Shown here one piece after another: positions 7,190-15,337 of a stretch of DNA of 34,765 nt; the first letter of the stretch is position 1; each line of letters starts with the position of its first letter. Under the pieces are notes generated by a model. The model had not been told where the DNA came from and ran no database searches. It saw nothing but the letters and a program-made list of their open reading frames with translations. Source of the DNA: Luteitalea sp. (GTDB taxonomy: Bacteria > Acidobacteriota > Vicinamibacteria > Vicinamibacterales > CAVVIG01); assembly GCA_009380045.1 (NCBI GenBank), contig WHSN01000023.1, positions 1 to 34,765 on the forward strand, read 5' to 3'. The translations under genes were made by a program, and so were the position numbers.

Positions 7190-8503
7190 GTGTCCAAACC
7201 TGTTGAAATCGCTCCGGTACGTGGAAAGCTCGGTATCCTGCTCGTCGGACTCGGCGCGGTCAGCACCACGACCATCGCCGGCGTCTTCGCGATTCGAAAG
7301 GCGCTCGCCAAACCGATCGGCTCGCTGACGCAGATGGGCACGCTTCGTCTCGGCAAGCGCACGGAAGGACGCTCACCGAAGATCAGCGAGGTCGTTCCGC
7401 TCGCCGGCCTCGACGACATCGTGTTCGGCGGCTGGGACATCTTCGAGGAAGACTGCTACGCGGCCGCCAGGACTGCCGGCGTGCTCGAGCCCGCGCTCCT
7501 CGAGCAGCTCCGTCCCGAGCTCGAGCAGATCCGTCCATGGCCCGCAGTATTCGATCAGCGGTATGTGAAGCGGCTGGCCGGGCCGAACGTGAAGAAGGGC
7601 AAGAGCAAGAAGGATCTCGCCGACCAGGTGGTCGCCGACATCCAGGCGTTCAAGGCCGGCAACGGTCTGGACCGGATGGTGATGGTGTGGTGCGGCAGCA
7701 CCGAGATCTTCGCGACCGAGTCGCCGGCGCACGCGAGCATCGCCGCGTTCGAGCAGGCGCTCGAGCAGGACGATCCGGCGATTCCCTCGAGCATGATCTA
7801 CGCCTACGCGGCGATCCGCGAGGGCATCCCCTACGCCAACGCCGCGCCGAACCTCACCGCCGACATTCCGGCGCTGGTCGAGCTCGCCGCAAGAACGCAG
7901 TCGCCGCTCGCCGGCAAGGATCTGAAGACCGGCCAAACGCTGATCAAGACGATCATCGCCCCCGGTCTGAAGGCCCGGCTGCTTGGCGTCGAAGGCTGGT
8001 ACTCGACGAACATTCTCGGCAATCGTGACGGCGAGGTGCTGGACGACCCGGAGTCGTTCAAGACCAAGGAAGAGAGCAAGAAATCGGTGCTGGACTACAT
8101 CTTGCAACCGCAGCTGTATCCGGACCTGTACAACGACCTGTGTCACGTCGTCCGCATCAACTACTACCCGCCGCGCGGCGACAACAAAGAGGGGTGGGAC
8201 AACATCGATCTGGTCGGTTGGCTCGGCTACCCGATGCAGCTCAAGATCAACTTCTTGTGCCGCGACAGCATCCTGGCCGCGCCGATCGTGCTCGACGTGG
8301 CGCTGTTCATGGACCTGGCCAAGCGGGCCGGCATGTACGGGATTCAGGAGTGGCTGTCGTTCTATTTCAAGAGCCCGGTCCATGCCCCCGGCCTGTATCC
8401 GGAGCACGACCTGTTCATTCAGCTGATGAAACTGAAAAACACCCTCCGCTACCTCGTGGGCGAGGACCTGATTACCCATCTCGGACGCGAGTACTACGAC
8501 TAG
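7190..8503 (+). CDS. ino1: Inositol-3-phosphate synthase
   Basis: This 437-residue myo-inositol-1-phosphate synthase family enzyme converts glucose 6-phosphate to inositol 3-phosphate using bound NAD. The N-terminal nucleotide-binding motif is 'LGILLVGLGAVSTTTIAG'. Later family blocks are present: 'MVMVWCGSTEI', 'PNLTADIPAL', 'DLKTGQTLIKTIIAPGL', the substrate-site 'GWYSTNILGNRDGEVL', 'NIDLVGWLGYPMQLKINF' and 'DSILAAPIVLDVALF'. Length and order match the bacterial branch. I prefer the GTG at 7190 because it lies 8 bases after a TATAGT box; a TTG at 7184 would add two residues. The product feeds inositol phospholipid or osmolyte synthesis. No inositol monophosphatase lies nearby. The acetyl-CoA synthetase gene follows after 39 bases but has its own promoter-like box. 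Confidence 0.95.
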   Translation: MSKPVEIAPVRGKLGILLVGLGAVSTTTIAGVFAIRKALAKPIGSLTQMGTLRLGKRTEGRSPKISEVVPLAGLDDIVFGGWDIFEEDCYAAARTAGVLEPALLEQLRPELEQIRPWPAVFDQRYVKRLAGPNVKKGKSKKDLADQVVADIQAFKAGNGLDRMVMVWCGSTEIFATESPAHASIAAFEQALEQDDPAIPSSMIYAYAAIREGIPYANAAPNLTADIPALVELAARTQSPLAGKDLKTGQTLIKTIIAPGLKARLLGVEGWYSTNILGNRDGEVLDDPESFKTKEESKKSVLDYILQPQLYPDLYNDLCHVVRINYYPPRGDNKEGWDNIDLVGWLGYPMQLKINFLCRDSILAAPIVLDVALFMDLAKRAGMYGIQEWLSFYFKSPVHAPGLYPEHDLFIQLMKLKNTLRYLVGEDLITHLGREYYD

Positions 8504-8529
8504 CAGTTCCTTCCTCACGCCGCGTACGC

Positions 8530-8543
8530 TATTCTTCACGCCA
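8530..8543 (+). promoter_or_regulatory. -10 box TATTCT seven bases before the acs start codon
   Basis: TATTCT at 8530-8535 is followed by 7 bases and the ATG at 8543, with no Shine-Dalgarno sequence. It implies a leaderless acs transcript separate from ino1. The -35 region (TTCCTT, 8507-8512) is weak. Confidence 0.5.
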
Positions 8544-10540
8544 TGGCCGACACTATCAGCGCAGAATTCGACGATCTCCTCCAGGAGAAACGAGCCTTCC
8601 CGCCGTCCGCAGAGTTCTGCGCGCAGGCGAACGTAAAAACCGACAGCATCTACGCCGAGGCTGAGCGCGACCCCGAAGCTTTCTGGGCCGGGTTCGCCAG
8701 CGAGCTCGAATGGTCTCGGAAATGGGACCGCGTGCTCGACTGGCAGCCTCCGCACGCGAAGTGGTTCGTTGGCGGCAAGATCAACGCCAGCGTGAACTGC
8801 GTCGATCGCCACGCCCGCGGGCCGCGGCGAAACAAGGCGGCAATCATCTGGGAAGGCGAACCGGGCGATCGCCGGACGCTCACCTACTACGACCTCTACC
8901 GGGAGGTGTCCCAGTTCGCGAACGTCTTGAAGTCGCTGGGCGTGAAGAAGGGCGACCGCGTCGCCCTCTACATGCCGCTCATCCCCGAGCTGGCGATCGC
9001 CATGCTCGGCTGCGCGCGGATCGGCGCCGTCCACAGCGTGGTCTTCGGCGGGTTCAGCGCCGAGTCACTGCGCGATCGGATCAACGACGCGCAGGCGCGC
9101 CTGCTGGTGACCGCCGATGGCGGCTACCGGCGCGGCCAGGTCGTGGCGCTCAAGCAACTGGCCGACGAGGCAGTCGCTGGCGCGCCGTCGATCGAGCACG
9201 TGATCGTGGTGCAGCGCGGCGGCTCCGGAACGCCCGCCGCCGGCGCGAAGGCCGCGGCCGGCGCGATCGACATACCGATGCAGGAAGGGCGCGACCACTG
9301 GTATCACGCGCTGATGGCCGGCGCGTCGTTCAACTGTGACCCTGAACCGATGGACGCAGAGGACATGCTCTACATCCTCTACACGTCGGGCACCACCGGC
9401 AAGCCCAAGGGCATCGTGCACACGACCGGCGGGTATCTCACCGGCACCTACGCCACCACCAAGCTGGTCTTCGACCTGAAGGACGACGACGTGTTCTGGT
9501 GCACGGCCGACATCGGCTGGGTCACGGGCCACAGCTACGTCGTCTACGGTCCGCTGGCCAATGGCGCCACCGTGCTCATGTACGAGGGGGCGCCCGATTG
9601 GCCGCAGAAAGATCGGTTCTGGTCGCTGATCGAGAAATACGGCGTCACGATCTTCTATACCGCTCCGACCGCGATCCGAGCATTCATGCGGTGGGGCACC
9701 GACTGGCCCCAGAAGCACGACATGTCGTCGCTGCGGCTGATCGGCTCGGTTGGTGAGCCGATCAATCCCGAGGCCTGGATTTGGTACAACCAGTTCATCG
9801 GCGGGCAGCGCTGTCCGGTTGTCGACACCTGGTGGCAGACCGAAACCGGCTCGATCATGATCACGCCGCTGCCGGGCGTGACGACCACGTATCCAGGATC
9901 GGCGACCCGTCCGTTCCCCGGGATCGCGGCGGAGATCCGCAACGAAAAAGGGGAGAAGATCGAGGTGGGCGGCGGTCTGCTGGCGCTCACACGTCCCTGG
10001 CCGGCGATGTTGCGCGGCATCTACGGCGATCCCGAACGGTATGTGACCCAGTACTGGAACAGATGGGGCCGTGACGTCTACGTCACCGGCGACGGCGCCA
10101 AGCGCGACGCTGCCGGGAACTTCTGGCTGCTCGGACGGGTCGACGATGTGATCAACGTCGCCGGCCACCGTATCGGCACGATGGAAGTGGAGAGCGCGCT
10201 GGTCGATCATCCCAGCGTCGCCGAAGCCGCCGTCGTCGGCCGCGCGCACGAGCTCAAGGGCCAGGCCATCTCGGCGTTCGTCACGCTCAAGGAAGGGAAG
10301 ATCGGCACCAAGGAGCACGGCGACATGCTGAAGGAGCATGTGACGAAGAAGATCGGCGCGATTGCGCGCCCCGAGGACATCCTGTTCGCGATTGACCTGC
10401 CGAAGACCCGTTCGGGCAAGATCATGCGCCGTCTGCTGCGCGACATCGCCGAAGGAAAGACGCTTGGCGATACCACGACGTTGGCGGACCCGGCGGTGGT
10501 CTCGAGGCTGAAAACGGAATACGAAGACCGGGAGGGTTAG
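8543..10540 (+). CDS. acs: Acetyl-CoA synthetase (AMP-forming)
   Basis: This 665-residue ANL-superfamily enzyme makes acetyl-CoA from acetate, ATP and CoA through acetyl-AMP. The P-loop '[11 protein letters not shown]' is intact, followed by the acetyl pocket region '[16 protein letters not shown]', the adenine-binding '[10 protein letters not shown]', and the hinge '[16 protein letters not shown]'. The C-terminal '[10 protein letters not shown]' places the conserved catalytic lysine at Lys626, the residue that acetyltransferases modify in known Acs. The N-terminal ACAS_N region (about 25-80, '[16 protein letters not shown]') is also present, and the length is normal. It acts in the cytoplasm in acetate assimilation. 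The ATG at 8543 sits 7 bases after a TATTCT box. A propionyl-CoA synthetase is the alternative, but the tryptophan in WWQTE favours acetate. Confidence 0.95.
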   Translation: MADTISAEFDDLLQEKRAFPPSAEFCAQANVKTDSIYAEAERDPEAFWAGFASELEWSRKWDRVLDWQPPHAKWFVGGKINASVNCVDRHARGPRRNKAAIIWEGEPGDRRTLTYYDLYREVSQFANVLKSLGVKKGDRVALYMPLIPELAIAMLGCARIGAVHSVVFGGFSAESLRDRINDAQARLLVTADGGYRRGQVVALKQLADEAVAGAPSIEHVIVVQRGGSGTPAAGAKAAAGAIDIPMQEGRDHWYHALMAGASFNCDPEPMDAEDMLYILYTSGTTGKPKGIVHTTGGYLTGTYATTKLVFDLKDDDVFWCTADIGWVTGHSYVVYGPLANGATVLMYEGAPDWPQKDRFWSLIEKYGVTIFYTAPTAIRAFMRWGTDWPQKHDMSSLRLIGSVGEPINPEAWIWYNQFIGGQRCPVVDTWWQTETGSIMITPLPGVTTTYPGSATRPFPGIAAEIRNEKGEKIEVGGGLLALTRPWPAMLRGIYGDPERYVTQYWNRWGRDVYVTGDGAKRDAAGNFWLLGRVDDVINVAGHRIGTMEVESALVDHPSVAEAAVVGRAHELKGQAISAFVTLKEGKIGTKEHGDMLKEHVTKKIGAIARPEDILFAIDLPKTRSGKIMRRLLRDIAEGKTLGDTTTLADPAVVSRLKTEYEDREG

Positions 10541-10739
10541 CGCGCTTCACCAGTCTGAATGACGAAGGAGGCGAAAGGACGCGAGCTTTCGATGAGGTGA
10601 AGTGGAGAACGCGGCAGTGCGGCTGTGTGGCAGCCGCATGCCGCGGCGCTGTTGCTGCAGCGGGATCACGAGCTCCACCCGCCTCAAGGAGGCGTCGGGG
10701 AACCGAAGCGTCAGTGAATCCGTCTTACCTTCACAACCC
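10541..10739 (+). promoter_or_regulatory. Intergenic stretch with a stable hairpin and a -10 box TACCTT before the ABC ATPase
   Basis: No gene is seen here. TGCGGCTG (10618-10625) and CAGCCGCA (10631-10638) form a perfect 8-base stem with a 5-base loop but no T-run, so it is not a typical terminator. Near the end TACCTT (10726-10731) lies 8 bases before the ATG at 10740, the same spacing as at the neighbouring leaderless-type starts. Confidence 0.4.
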
Positions 10740-11426
10740 ATGGCGCTCATCGAAACCGTCGATCTCTGGAAAACCTACGTGATGGGGTCGGAAGAGATCC
10801 ACGCCTTGCGTGGGGTATCGATACAGATCGAGCGTGGGGAATACGTCGCGATCATGGGGCCTTCCGGGTCCGGCAAGTCAACCCTGATGAACCTGATTGG
10901 CTGCCTCGACACGCCGAGCAAAGGCTCATACTTGCTCAACGGCAAGCAGGTGAGCCAGATGAACGACAACGAGCTGGCACGGATCCGGAACGAGGAGATC
11001 GGCTTCGTGTTCCAGACCTTCAATCTCCTGCCGCGCGCTACTGCCTTGCGCAACGTCGAGCTGCCGCTGGTGTACGCCGGCATGGCGGCAAAAGAGCGCG
11101 ACCTCCAGGCTCGTGGAGCGCTCGAGAAAGTCGAGCTGGGGTCGCGGATGAATCATCGTCCGAACGAGCTGTCGGGTGGTCAACGCCAGCGCGTTGCCAT
11201 TGCCCGTGCACTCGTGAACAATCCGTCAATTCTTCTGGCCGACGAGCCGACCGGGAACCTCGACTCGAAGACCGGCGTCGAGATCATGGCGTTGTTCGAT
11301 CGGCTCCACAAGGCGGGCAACACGATTGTGCTCGTGACCCACGAATCCGATGTCGCGGCCTACGCGCATCGCACCATCCACATCCGCGACGGCCAGGTCG
11401 AAAACGACGTCCGGCGCGCCGCCTGA
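10740..11426 (+). CDS. ABC transporter ATP-binding protein, MacB/LolD type, without a partner permease
   Basis: This 228-residue ABC ATPase has Walker A GPSGSGKS at 40-47, the Q-loop '[21 protein letters not shown]', the signature [15 protein letters not shown], Walker B '[16 protein letters not shown]' and the switch histidine in 'VLVTHESD'. The 'EPTGNLD' and 'FNLLP' features place it in the MacB/LolD/FtsE-like group that works with MacB-type permeases in lipoprotein or peptide export or envelope stress. An open frame runs upstream to about 10602, but the ATG at 10740 fits family length and lies 8 bases after a TACCTT box. The permease that normally sits next to it is absent: the next gene is on the other strand. 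It must use a permease coded elsewhere. Confidence 0.9.
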   Translation: MALIETVDLWKTYVMGSEEIHALRGVSIQIERGEYVAIMGPSGSGKSTLMNLIGCLDTPSKGSYLLNGKQVSQMNDNELARIRNEEIGFVFQTFNLLPRATALRNVELPLVYAGMAAKERDLQARGALEKVELGSRMNHRPNELSGGQRQRVAIARALVNNPSILLADEPTGNLDSKTGVEIMALFDRLHKAGNTIVLVTHESDVAAYAHRTIHIRDGQVENDVRRAA

Positions 11427-11513
11427 TACCTGCCTGATTGACGCAGTAACCGCAGGTCACCACGATCACCGCCTGGCGTGCCGAGCTCGAAGAGGGAAGG
11501 TTGTGGCGGTGCG

Positions 11514-12335
11514 TCAGTGCGTCATCGCATACAGCAGGACGTTCACCCCCAGCGCGTAGCCGTGCACCGAGAACTGCAGGAAGTACTCGCGGCTGTCGCC
11601 TTCCCGTTCGAATGAGTCACCGATATCGGTGTTGTGCGTGGCCAGCACCATGACGCGTCCGTGCTCGTCGACGATGGCGCGCGCATGCGGCGTCGCGCTC
11701 GAACGCCCGCGCTCCGAGGTCGGTCCCCCCGGTCCGCCCCATGCGTTGATCGACGGAATCTGCGGCAGGGTCTTCAGCGGCATCAGCGAGTGGAACATCG
11801 GATGCTCGATCGGCAGCTCCTTGAACGGGTAGGTTGTCGAGGGCAGCACCTTGCGCATCTGACCCTCGAACACGTCCCAGGCGTAGTCACCCCAGAAATC
11901 GTCGGCCCAAAGGAAGCCGCCCTTGAGCAGGTAGTCGCGCAGGCCAGCCGCTTCCAGGTCGTCCAGGTAGACGGAGCCGACTTCGGTCATCATGATGAAC
12001 GGACAGTGAAAGAGCTCCGGGGCGCCCAGGTTGATCAGGAGGTGCTTGGGCGTGCCGTTGTCGTCCAGGCCCACCGACGTCTTGGTCAACTCGGACAAGC
12101 GCACCGACAGGTTCTGGTCGGCCCGAGGGAAATCGACGCTCCAGTTGCCGCCATCGCCGTTCGAGGCCTGACGGAAGACCGCGCGGCAAAACTGGAAGCT
12201 GCCGTCGAAGTCTTCGAGCGTCGCGTAGCGCAGCTCCCGATTCGAATAGCCGCGGCGGCCGCGGCGGAACTGCGCACCGGCGACCGAGGCGATCAGCAGG
12301 GCGACCACCGCCGCGACGACGATGCGGGCGCGCAT
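11514..12335 (-). CDS. DUF4159-domain secreted protein
   Basis: This 273-residue protein has a signal peptide at residues 1-21 (MRARIVVAAVVALLIASVAG). The body matches the DUF4159 family: 'YATLEDFDGSFQFCR' early, 'FHCPFIMMTEVGSVYLDD' mid-way, 'LRDYLLKGGFLWADDFWG', 'LPIEHPMFHSL', and the late 'HNTDIGDSFEREGD'. In many bacteria DUF4159 proteins are coded with MoxR ATPases, DUF58 and VWA membrane proteins, but here the gene stands alone. The fold resembles glutamine-amidotransferase-like domains; no catalytic role is established. It converges on the ABC ATPase, with 87 bases between that hold only a weak 6-base inverted repeat. It is divergent from the MBL-hydrolase gene across 27 bases. TAGACT on its strand ends 6 bases before the ATG. 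Confidence 0.88.
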   Translation of the reverse strand: MRARIVVAAVVALLIASVAGAQFRRGRRGYSNRELRYATLEDFDGSFQFCRAVFRQASNGDGGNWSVDFPRADQNLSVRLSELTKTSVGLDDNGTPKHLLINLGAPELFHCPFIMMTEVGSVYLDDLEAAGLRDYLLKGGFLWADDFWGDYAWDVFEGQMRKVLPSTTYPFKELPIEHPMFHSLMPLKTLPQIPSINAWGGPGGPTSERGRSSATPHARAIVDEHGRVMVLATHNTDIGDSFEREGDSREYFLQFSVHGYALGVNVLLYAMTH

Positions 12336-12362
12336 GCCGCTAGTCTATAAGATGATCCAGGC
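12336..12362. promoter_or_regulatory. Bidirectional AT-rich promoter island between the DUF4159 and MBL genes
   Basis: Twenty-seven bases separate two divergent ATGs. The island TAGTCTATAAGAT (12341-12353) offers TAAGAT (12348-12353) 9 bases before the rightward ATG and TAGACT (12347-12342, minus strand) 6 bases before the leftward ATG. As at 7164-7189, both mRNAs would start at or near the start codon, and neither gene has a Shine-Dalgarno site. Confidence 0.5.
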
Positions 12363-13169
12363 ATGCGAGTGAGATTCTGGGGCGTTCGAGGGTCGGTGCC
12401 GTGGGCCACACCAGGCTCGATCGGCTATGGCTGCAACACGCCGTGCATCGAGGTGAGCGACAGCCAGGCCGGTGCGTTCCTGATCATCGATGCCGGCTCG
12501 GGTATCGTCGGGCTGGGCGAGGCGCTCGGCGGATCGCCCCGTCCGGTGCCCATTCTTCTGTCGCACTTCCACTGGGATCACATTCAGGGAATCCCGTTCT
12601 TCGCGCCGCTGCACCGGCCCGGTTGGTCACCGGCGATCTGGGCGCCGGCGTTGGCGGATGCGCACTCCCTGTCGCTCGACTCGATGTTCACGTCGCCCTT
12701 CTTCCCTGTTCCGCGCGACCGGCTGGCTTCACCGCCGCTCGTCACGTTGATCCAACCCGGACAGATTGAAGTGGGCGGCTTTCGCGTGTCGGCCCATCGC
12801 GTGACACACCCGGGCGGAGCGTTTGCGTATCGCGTCCACGGAGACGGGAACGACGTCGTCTACGCCACCGACCACGAATTCGGCGATATCGCCGTCGACG
12901 AGCAGCTCGCCGCCTTCGCGCTGAACGCCGACGCCATCGTCGTCGACGCGCACTTCACACCCGAGGAGTTGTTGTCGCACCAGGGGTGGGGCCATTCGAG
13001 CTGGAAGCAGGCGGCCGATTTCGCGTCGGCAGCGGGCGCCGGCCACCTGTGGCTGTTCCACCACAAGCCCGGGCGCCCCGACGCCGAGCTCGCCGAGGTG
13101 GAACGGCGCGCGCGCCGTGTGTTTCCCGCGACCACGGTCGCGCGGGAAGGCGCCGCGTTCGGCACGTGA
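12363..13169 (+). CDS. MBL-fold metallo-hydrolase, phosphodiesterase-like
   Basis: This 268-residue metallo-beta-lactamase-fold enzyme opens with 'MRVRFWGVRGSVPW', typical of the group related to cyclic-nucleotide and phosphoribosyl cyclic phosphodiesterases. The metal site HFHWDH lies at 68-73. A third metal ligand is likely His in 'AHRVTHPGG', then Asp in 'YATDHEFG' and 'IVVDAHFTPEEL'. The conserved 'GWGHSSW' and 'LFHHKPGR' complete the active site. The protein is cytoplasmic; the substrate is unproven, although relatives cleave cyclic phosphodiesters. The neighbouring broken CHASE2 cyclase gene starts 81 bases downstream on the same strand, so a signalling link (cyclase and phosphodiesterase) is possible but only inferred. 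The ATG at 12363 follows a TAAGAT box by 9 bases. Confidence 0.9.
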   Translation: MRVRFWGVRGSVPWATPGSIGYGCNTPCIEVSDSQAGAFLIIDAGSGIVGLGEALGGSPRPVPILLSHFHWDHIQGIPFFAPLHRPGWSPAIWAPALADAHSLSLDSMFTSPFFPVPRDRLASPPLVTLIQPGQIEVGGFRVSAHRVTHPGGAFAYRVHGDGNDVVYATDHEFGDIAVDEQLAAFALNADAIVVDAHFTPEELLSHQGWGHSSWKQAADFASAAGAGHLWLFHHKPGRPDAELAEVERRARRVFPATTVAREGAAFGT

Positions 13170-13236
13170 TCGGGCAGCGCCCGGCGCACACGGCGGCGAA
13201 CCGGCGCTGCGGATTGCCGGGCGTTGCACGTGCGCC

Positions 13237-13251
13237 TATGGTACGGGGAGG
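13237..13251 (+). promoter_or_regulatory. -10 box TATGGT eight bases before the cyclase GTG
   Basis: TATGGT (13237-13242) is followed by 8 bases and the GTG at 13251. That start puts the membrane anchor right at the N-terminus. The GGGGAG abutting the GTG is too close to act as a normal ribosome binding site. Confidence 0.4.
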
Positions 13252-15337
13252 TGCGAAAAACGGCCGCCGGCGTGGTTGTCGGGCTCATCGCCGCGCTCAT
13301 CGTGCTCGGATTCGAGGGGCTGTTCGTGCTCTTCACCGACGGCACCCGCCTCACGCCGCTTCAGACCATCGAGCTCAAGACCTACGACTGGCGCCTGGCT
13401 CGCACGGCACGGCCCGCCGACGCTCGCCAGGACATCGTGCTCGTCGACATCGACGAGTACTCACTTCGGAACCTCCAACCCTATGTCGGCCGCTGGCCGT
13501 GGCCTCGTCAGGTGCACGCGGCGATGGTCGACCATCTGGCCGCCGCACGGGCGAGGGTCGTCGCCTACGACGTGAACTTCGCCGGAGCCGACTCGAATAG
13601 AAGCTACACGGCGGACGGTGAGACGATCACCGGTGATGAGTCCGACCGGGAGCTTGTTCGGCCGGTTCAGGACGCCGGCAACGTGATTCTGCTCGCCGAC
13701 GCCACCTATGACGCGACGGCCGGGGCGACCCCGGCACTGCCGGGCGCAGAGTTTCCGATCTTGGGCGCCGGCGTCTTGGAGCGGAAGGTCGTCGTCCCGC
13801 CCTATGAAAGTCTGGCGGTGGCGGCGATCGGCGTCGGTCAGAATCTGTTCATCCTCGATCCCGACGGCCCGATCAGGCACACCGTGCCGTTTGTGAAGAC
13901 CGGCATCTACGCCGTGCCGTCGCTCGGCGTGGCGGCGGCCCTGCGCGCCGCCGGCATCGCGGCGGCCGACGTGCGGCTGGACGGGGATCGGCTCGTGCTC
14001 GGCGACCGGTCGATGCCGATGGCCGAGCGGCGGCTCAAGACGGAGGACGGGGTGATCGCCCGCCAGTGGGCGCTCATCAACTTCCGGGGCCCGGCGTTGT
14101 CGCCGGACCTGACCAGCCGCACGTATCGGACCTACTCATCTTCGACGTTCTGCAGTCGGCCGATTCGGACCAGCCGGCGGTTGACCGATCCGTGTTTCGC
14201 GACAAGGTCGTGTTCGTCGGCACCTCTGCCGCCGGGCTGTTCGACGCGTTCGAAACGCCGTTTGCCCACGGCAAGATGCCAGGCATCAACGTCCATGCGG
14301 CGGTGGCCGACGACATCCTCTCGAACCGGTTCATGCGTCGGGCCCCCGACGGTGTTCGCTTCGGGGCCGTGATCGCGTTTACCCTGGTGATCGGCGTAGT
14401 CGCGGCGCTGCCGCCCGCGTGGTGGGCAACCGGGATTGCCGGGCTCCTGCTGGCGGGATTGGCGTGGGCAGGCACGCGACTGTTCGCCGGCGGATATTGG
14501 CTGAACCTCACGCAGCCGGCGCTCGCCTCGTCGATCGCGCTGTTTGGCGGAGTCGCGTATCAGTACTTCGTCGAGGGCCGCGAGAGGCGGAGGATGACGC
14601 GTCTGTTCGGCCAGTATGTGTCGAAGGATGTGTTTGCGCAGCTGATCGCCCATCCCGAGCTGGCGCGCCTCGGCGGACAACGCCGGGAGATGACGGTGCT
14701 GTTCTCGGACATCCGCGGCTTCACCACGCTCACCGAGCAAGGTCAACCGGAAGACGTGGTCGGCATGCTGAACGAATACTTCAGCCGCATGGTCGACATC
14801 GTGTTCCGGCACCAGGGCACACTGGACAAGTTCGTCGGAAACATGGTGATGGCGCTGTTCAACGCCCCGCTCGACGACCCGGGTCACGCCGACCATGCGG
14901 TGGCGGCGGCGCTCGAGATGATCGATGAGCTGGAGATCCTGAACGAACGTTGGAAGGCGGAAGGCCGGTACGCCGGGCTGGACATCGGCATCGGCGTCAA
15001 CACCGGACCGATGATCGCCGGCAACATCGGTTCGGAAGCGGTGATGAGCTACACGGTGATCGGCGACGCGGTGAATCTGGGGGCGCGGCTGGAATCGCTC
15101 AACAAACAGCACGGAACGAGGATTATCATCAGCGACGCCACTCGTGAGCGGCTGAACGGCCGACACACCTGTCGACCGCTTGGCGACGTCATCGTCAAAG
15201 GCAAGAGTCAACCGGTGGCGATTTTCGAGGTCGTCGGCCGGGAAACGGTGGATACGGTGGACGCGGTTCATCCGCCGCCTTCCGATCCCGTTCCAGTCGG
15301 CCCGAAGCCACCGATCGTCAATGGGGCAGGTGTATGA
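13251..15337 (+). pseudogene. CHASE2-domain adenylate/guanylate cyclase, frameshifted
   Basis: Two adjacent reading frames together give one protein of about 695 residues. Frame A (from GTG 13251) has an N-terminal membrane helix and a CHASE2 sensor domain ('TYDWRLART', 'VGRWPWPRQVHA', 'VVAYDVNFAG') up to 'INFRGP...TYRTYS'. The match then continues one frame back from about 14138 with 'IFDVLQSAD...FRDKVVFVGTSAAGLFDAFETPF', two or three membrane helices and a class III cyclase domain ('MTVLFSDIRGFTTLTEQG', 'IGDAVNLGARLESL'). One missing base near 14136-14141 explains the break, and no slippery heptamer is present. In the cyclase domain the usual second metal-binding aspartate of the GD motif is Asn ('KFVGNMVMALF'), so activity is doubtful even if the frame were intact. 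Its stop overlaps the M48 gene start by 4 bases. A sequencing error remains possible. Confidence 0.8.

Noticed and set aside
7373-9034. A 553-codon minus-strand frame opposite ino1 and acs
   Set aside because: Both plus-strand genes are full-length with intact motifs; the antisense product is low-complexity in Arg, Val and His.
11428-11457. ACCTGC/GCAGGT inverted repeat as a terminator between convergent genes
   Set aside because: The 6-base stem has an 18-base loop and no T-run on either strand.
14121-14160. Programmed -1 frameshift in the cyclase gene
   Set aside because: No X-XXY-YYZ slippery sequence or downstream pause structure is visible, and the metal-site change and nearby indels fit decay or sequencing error better.
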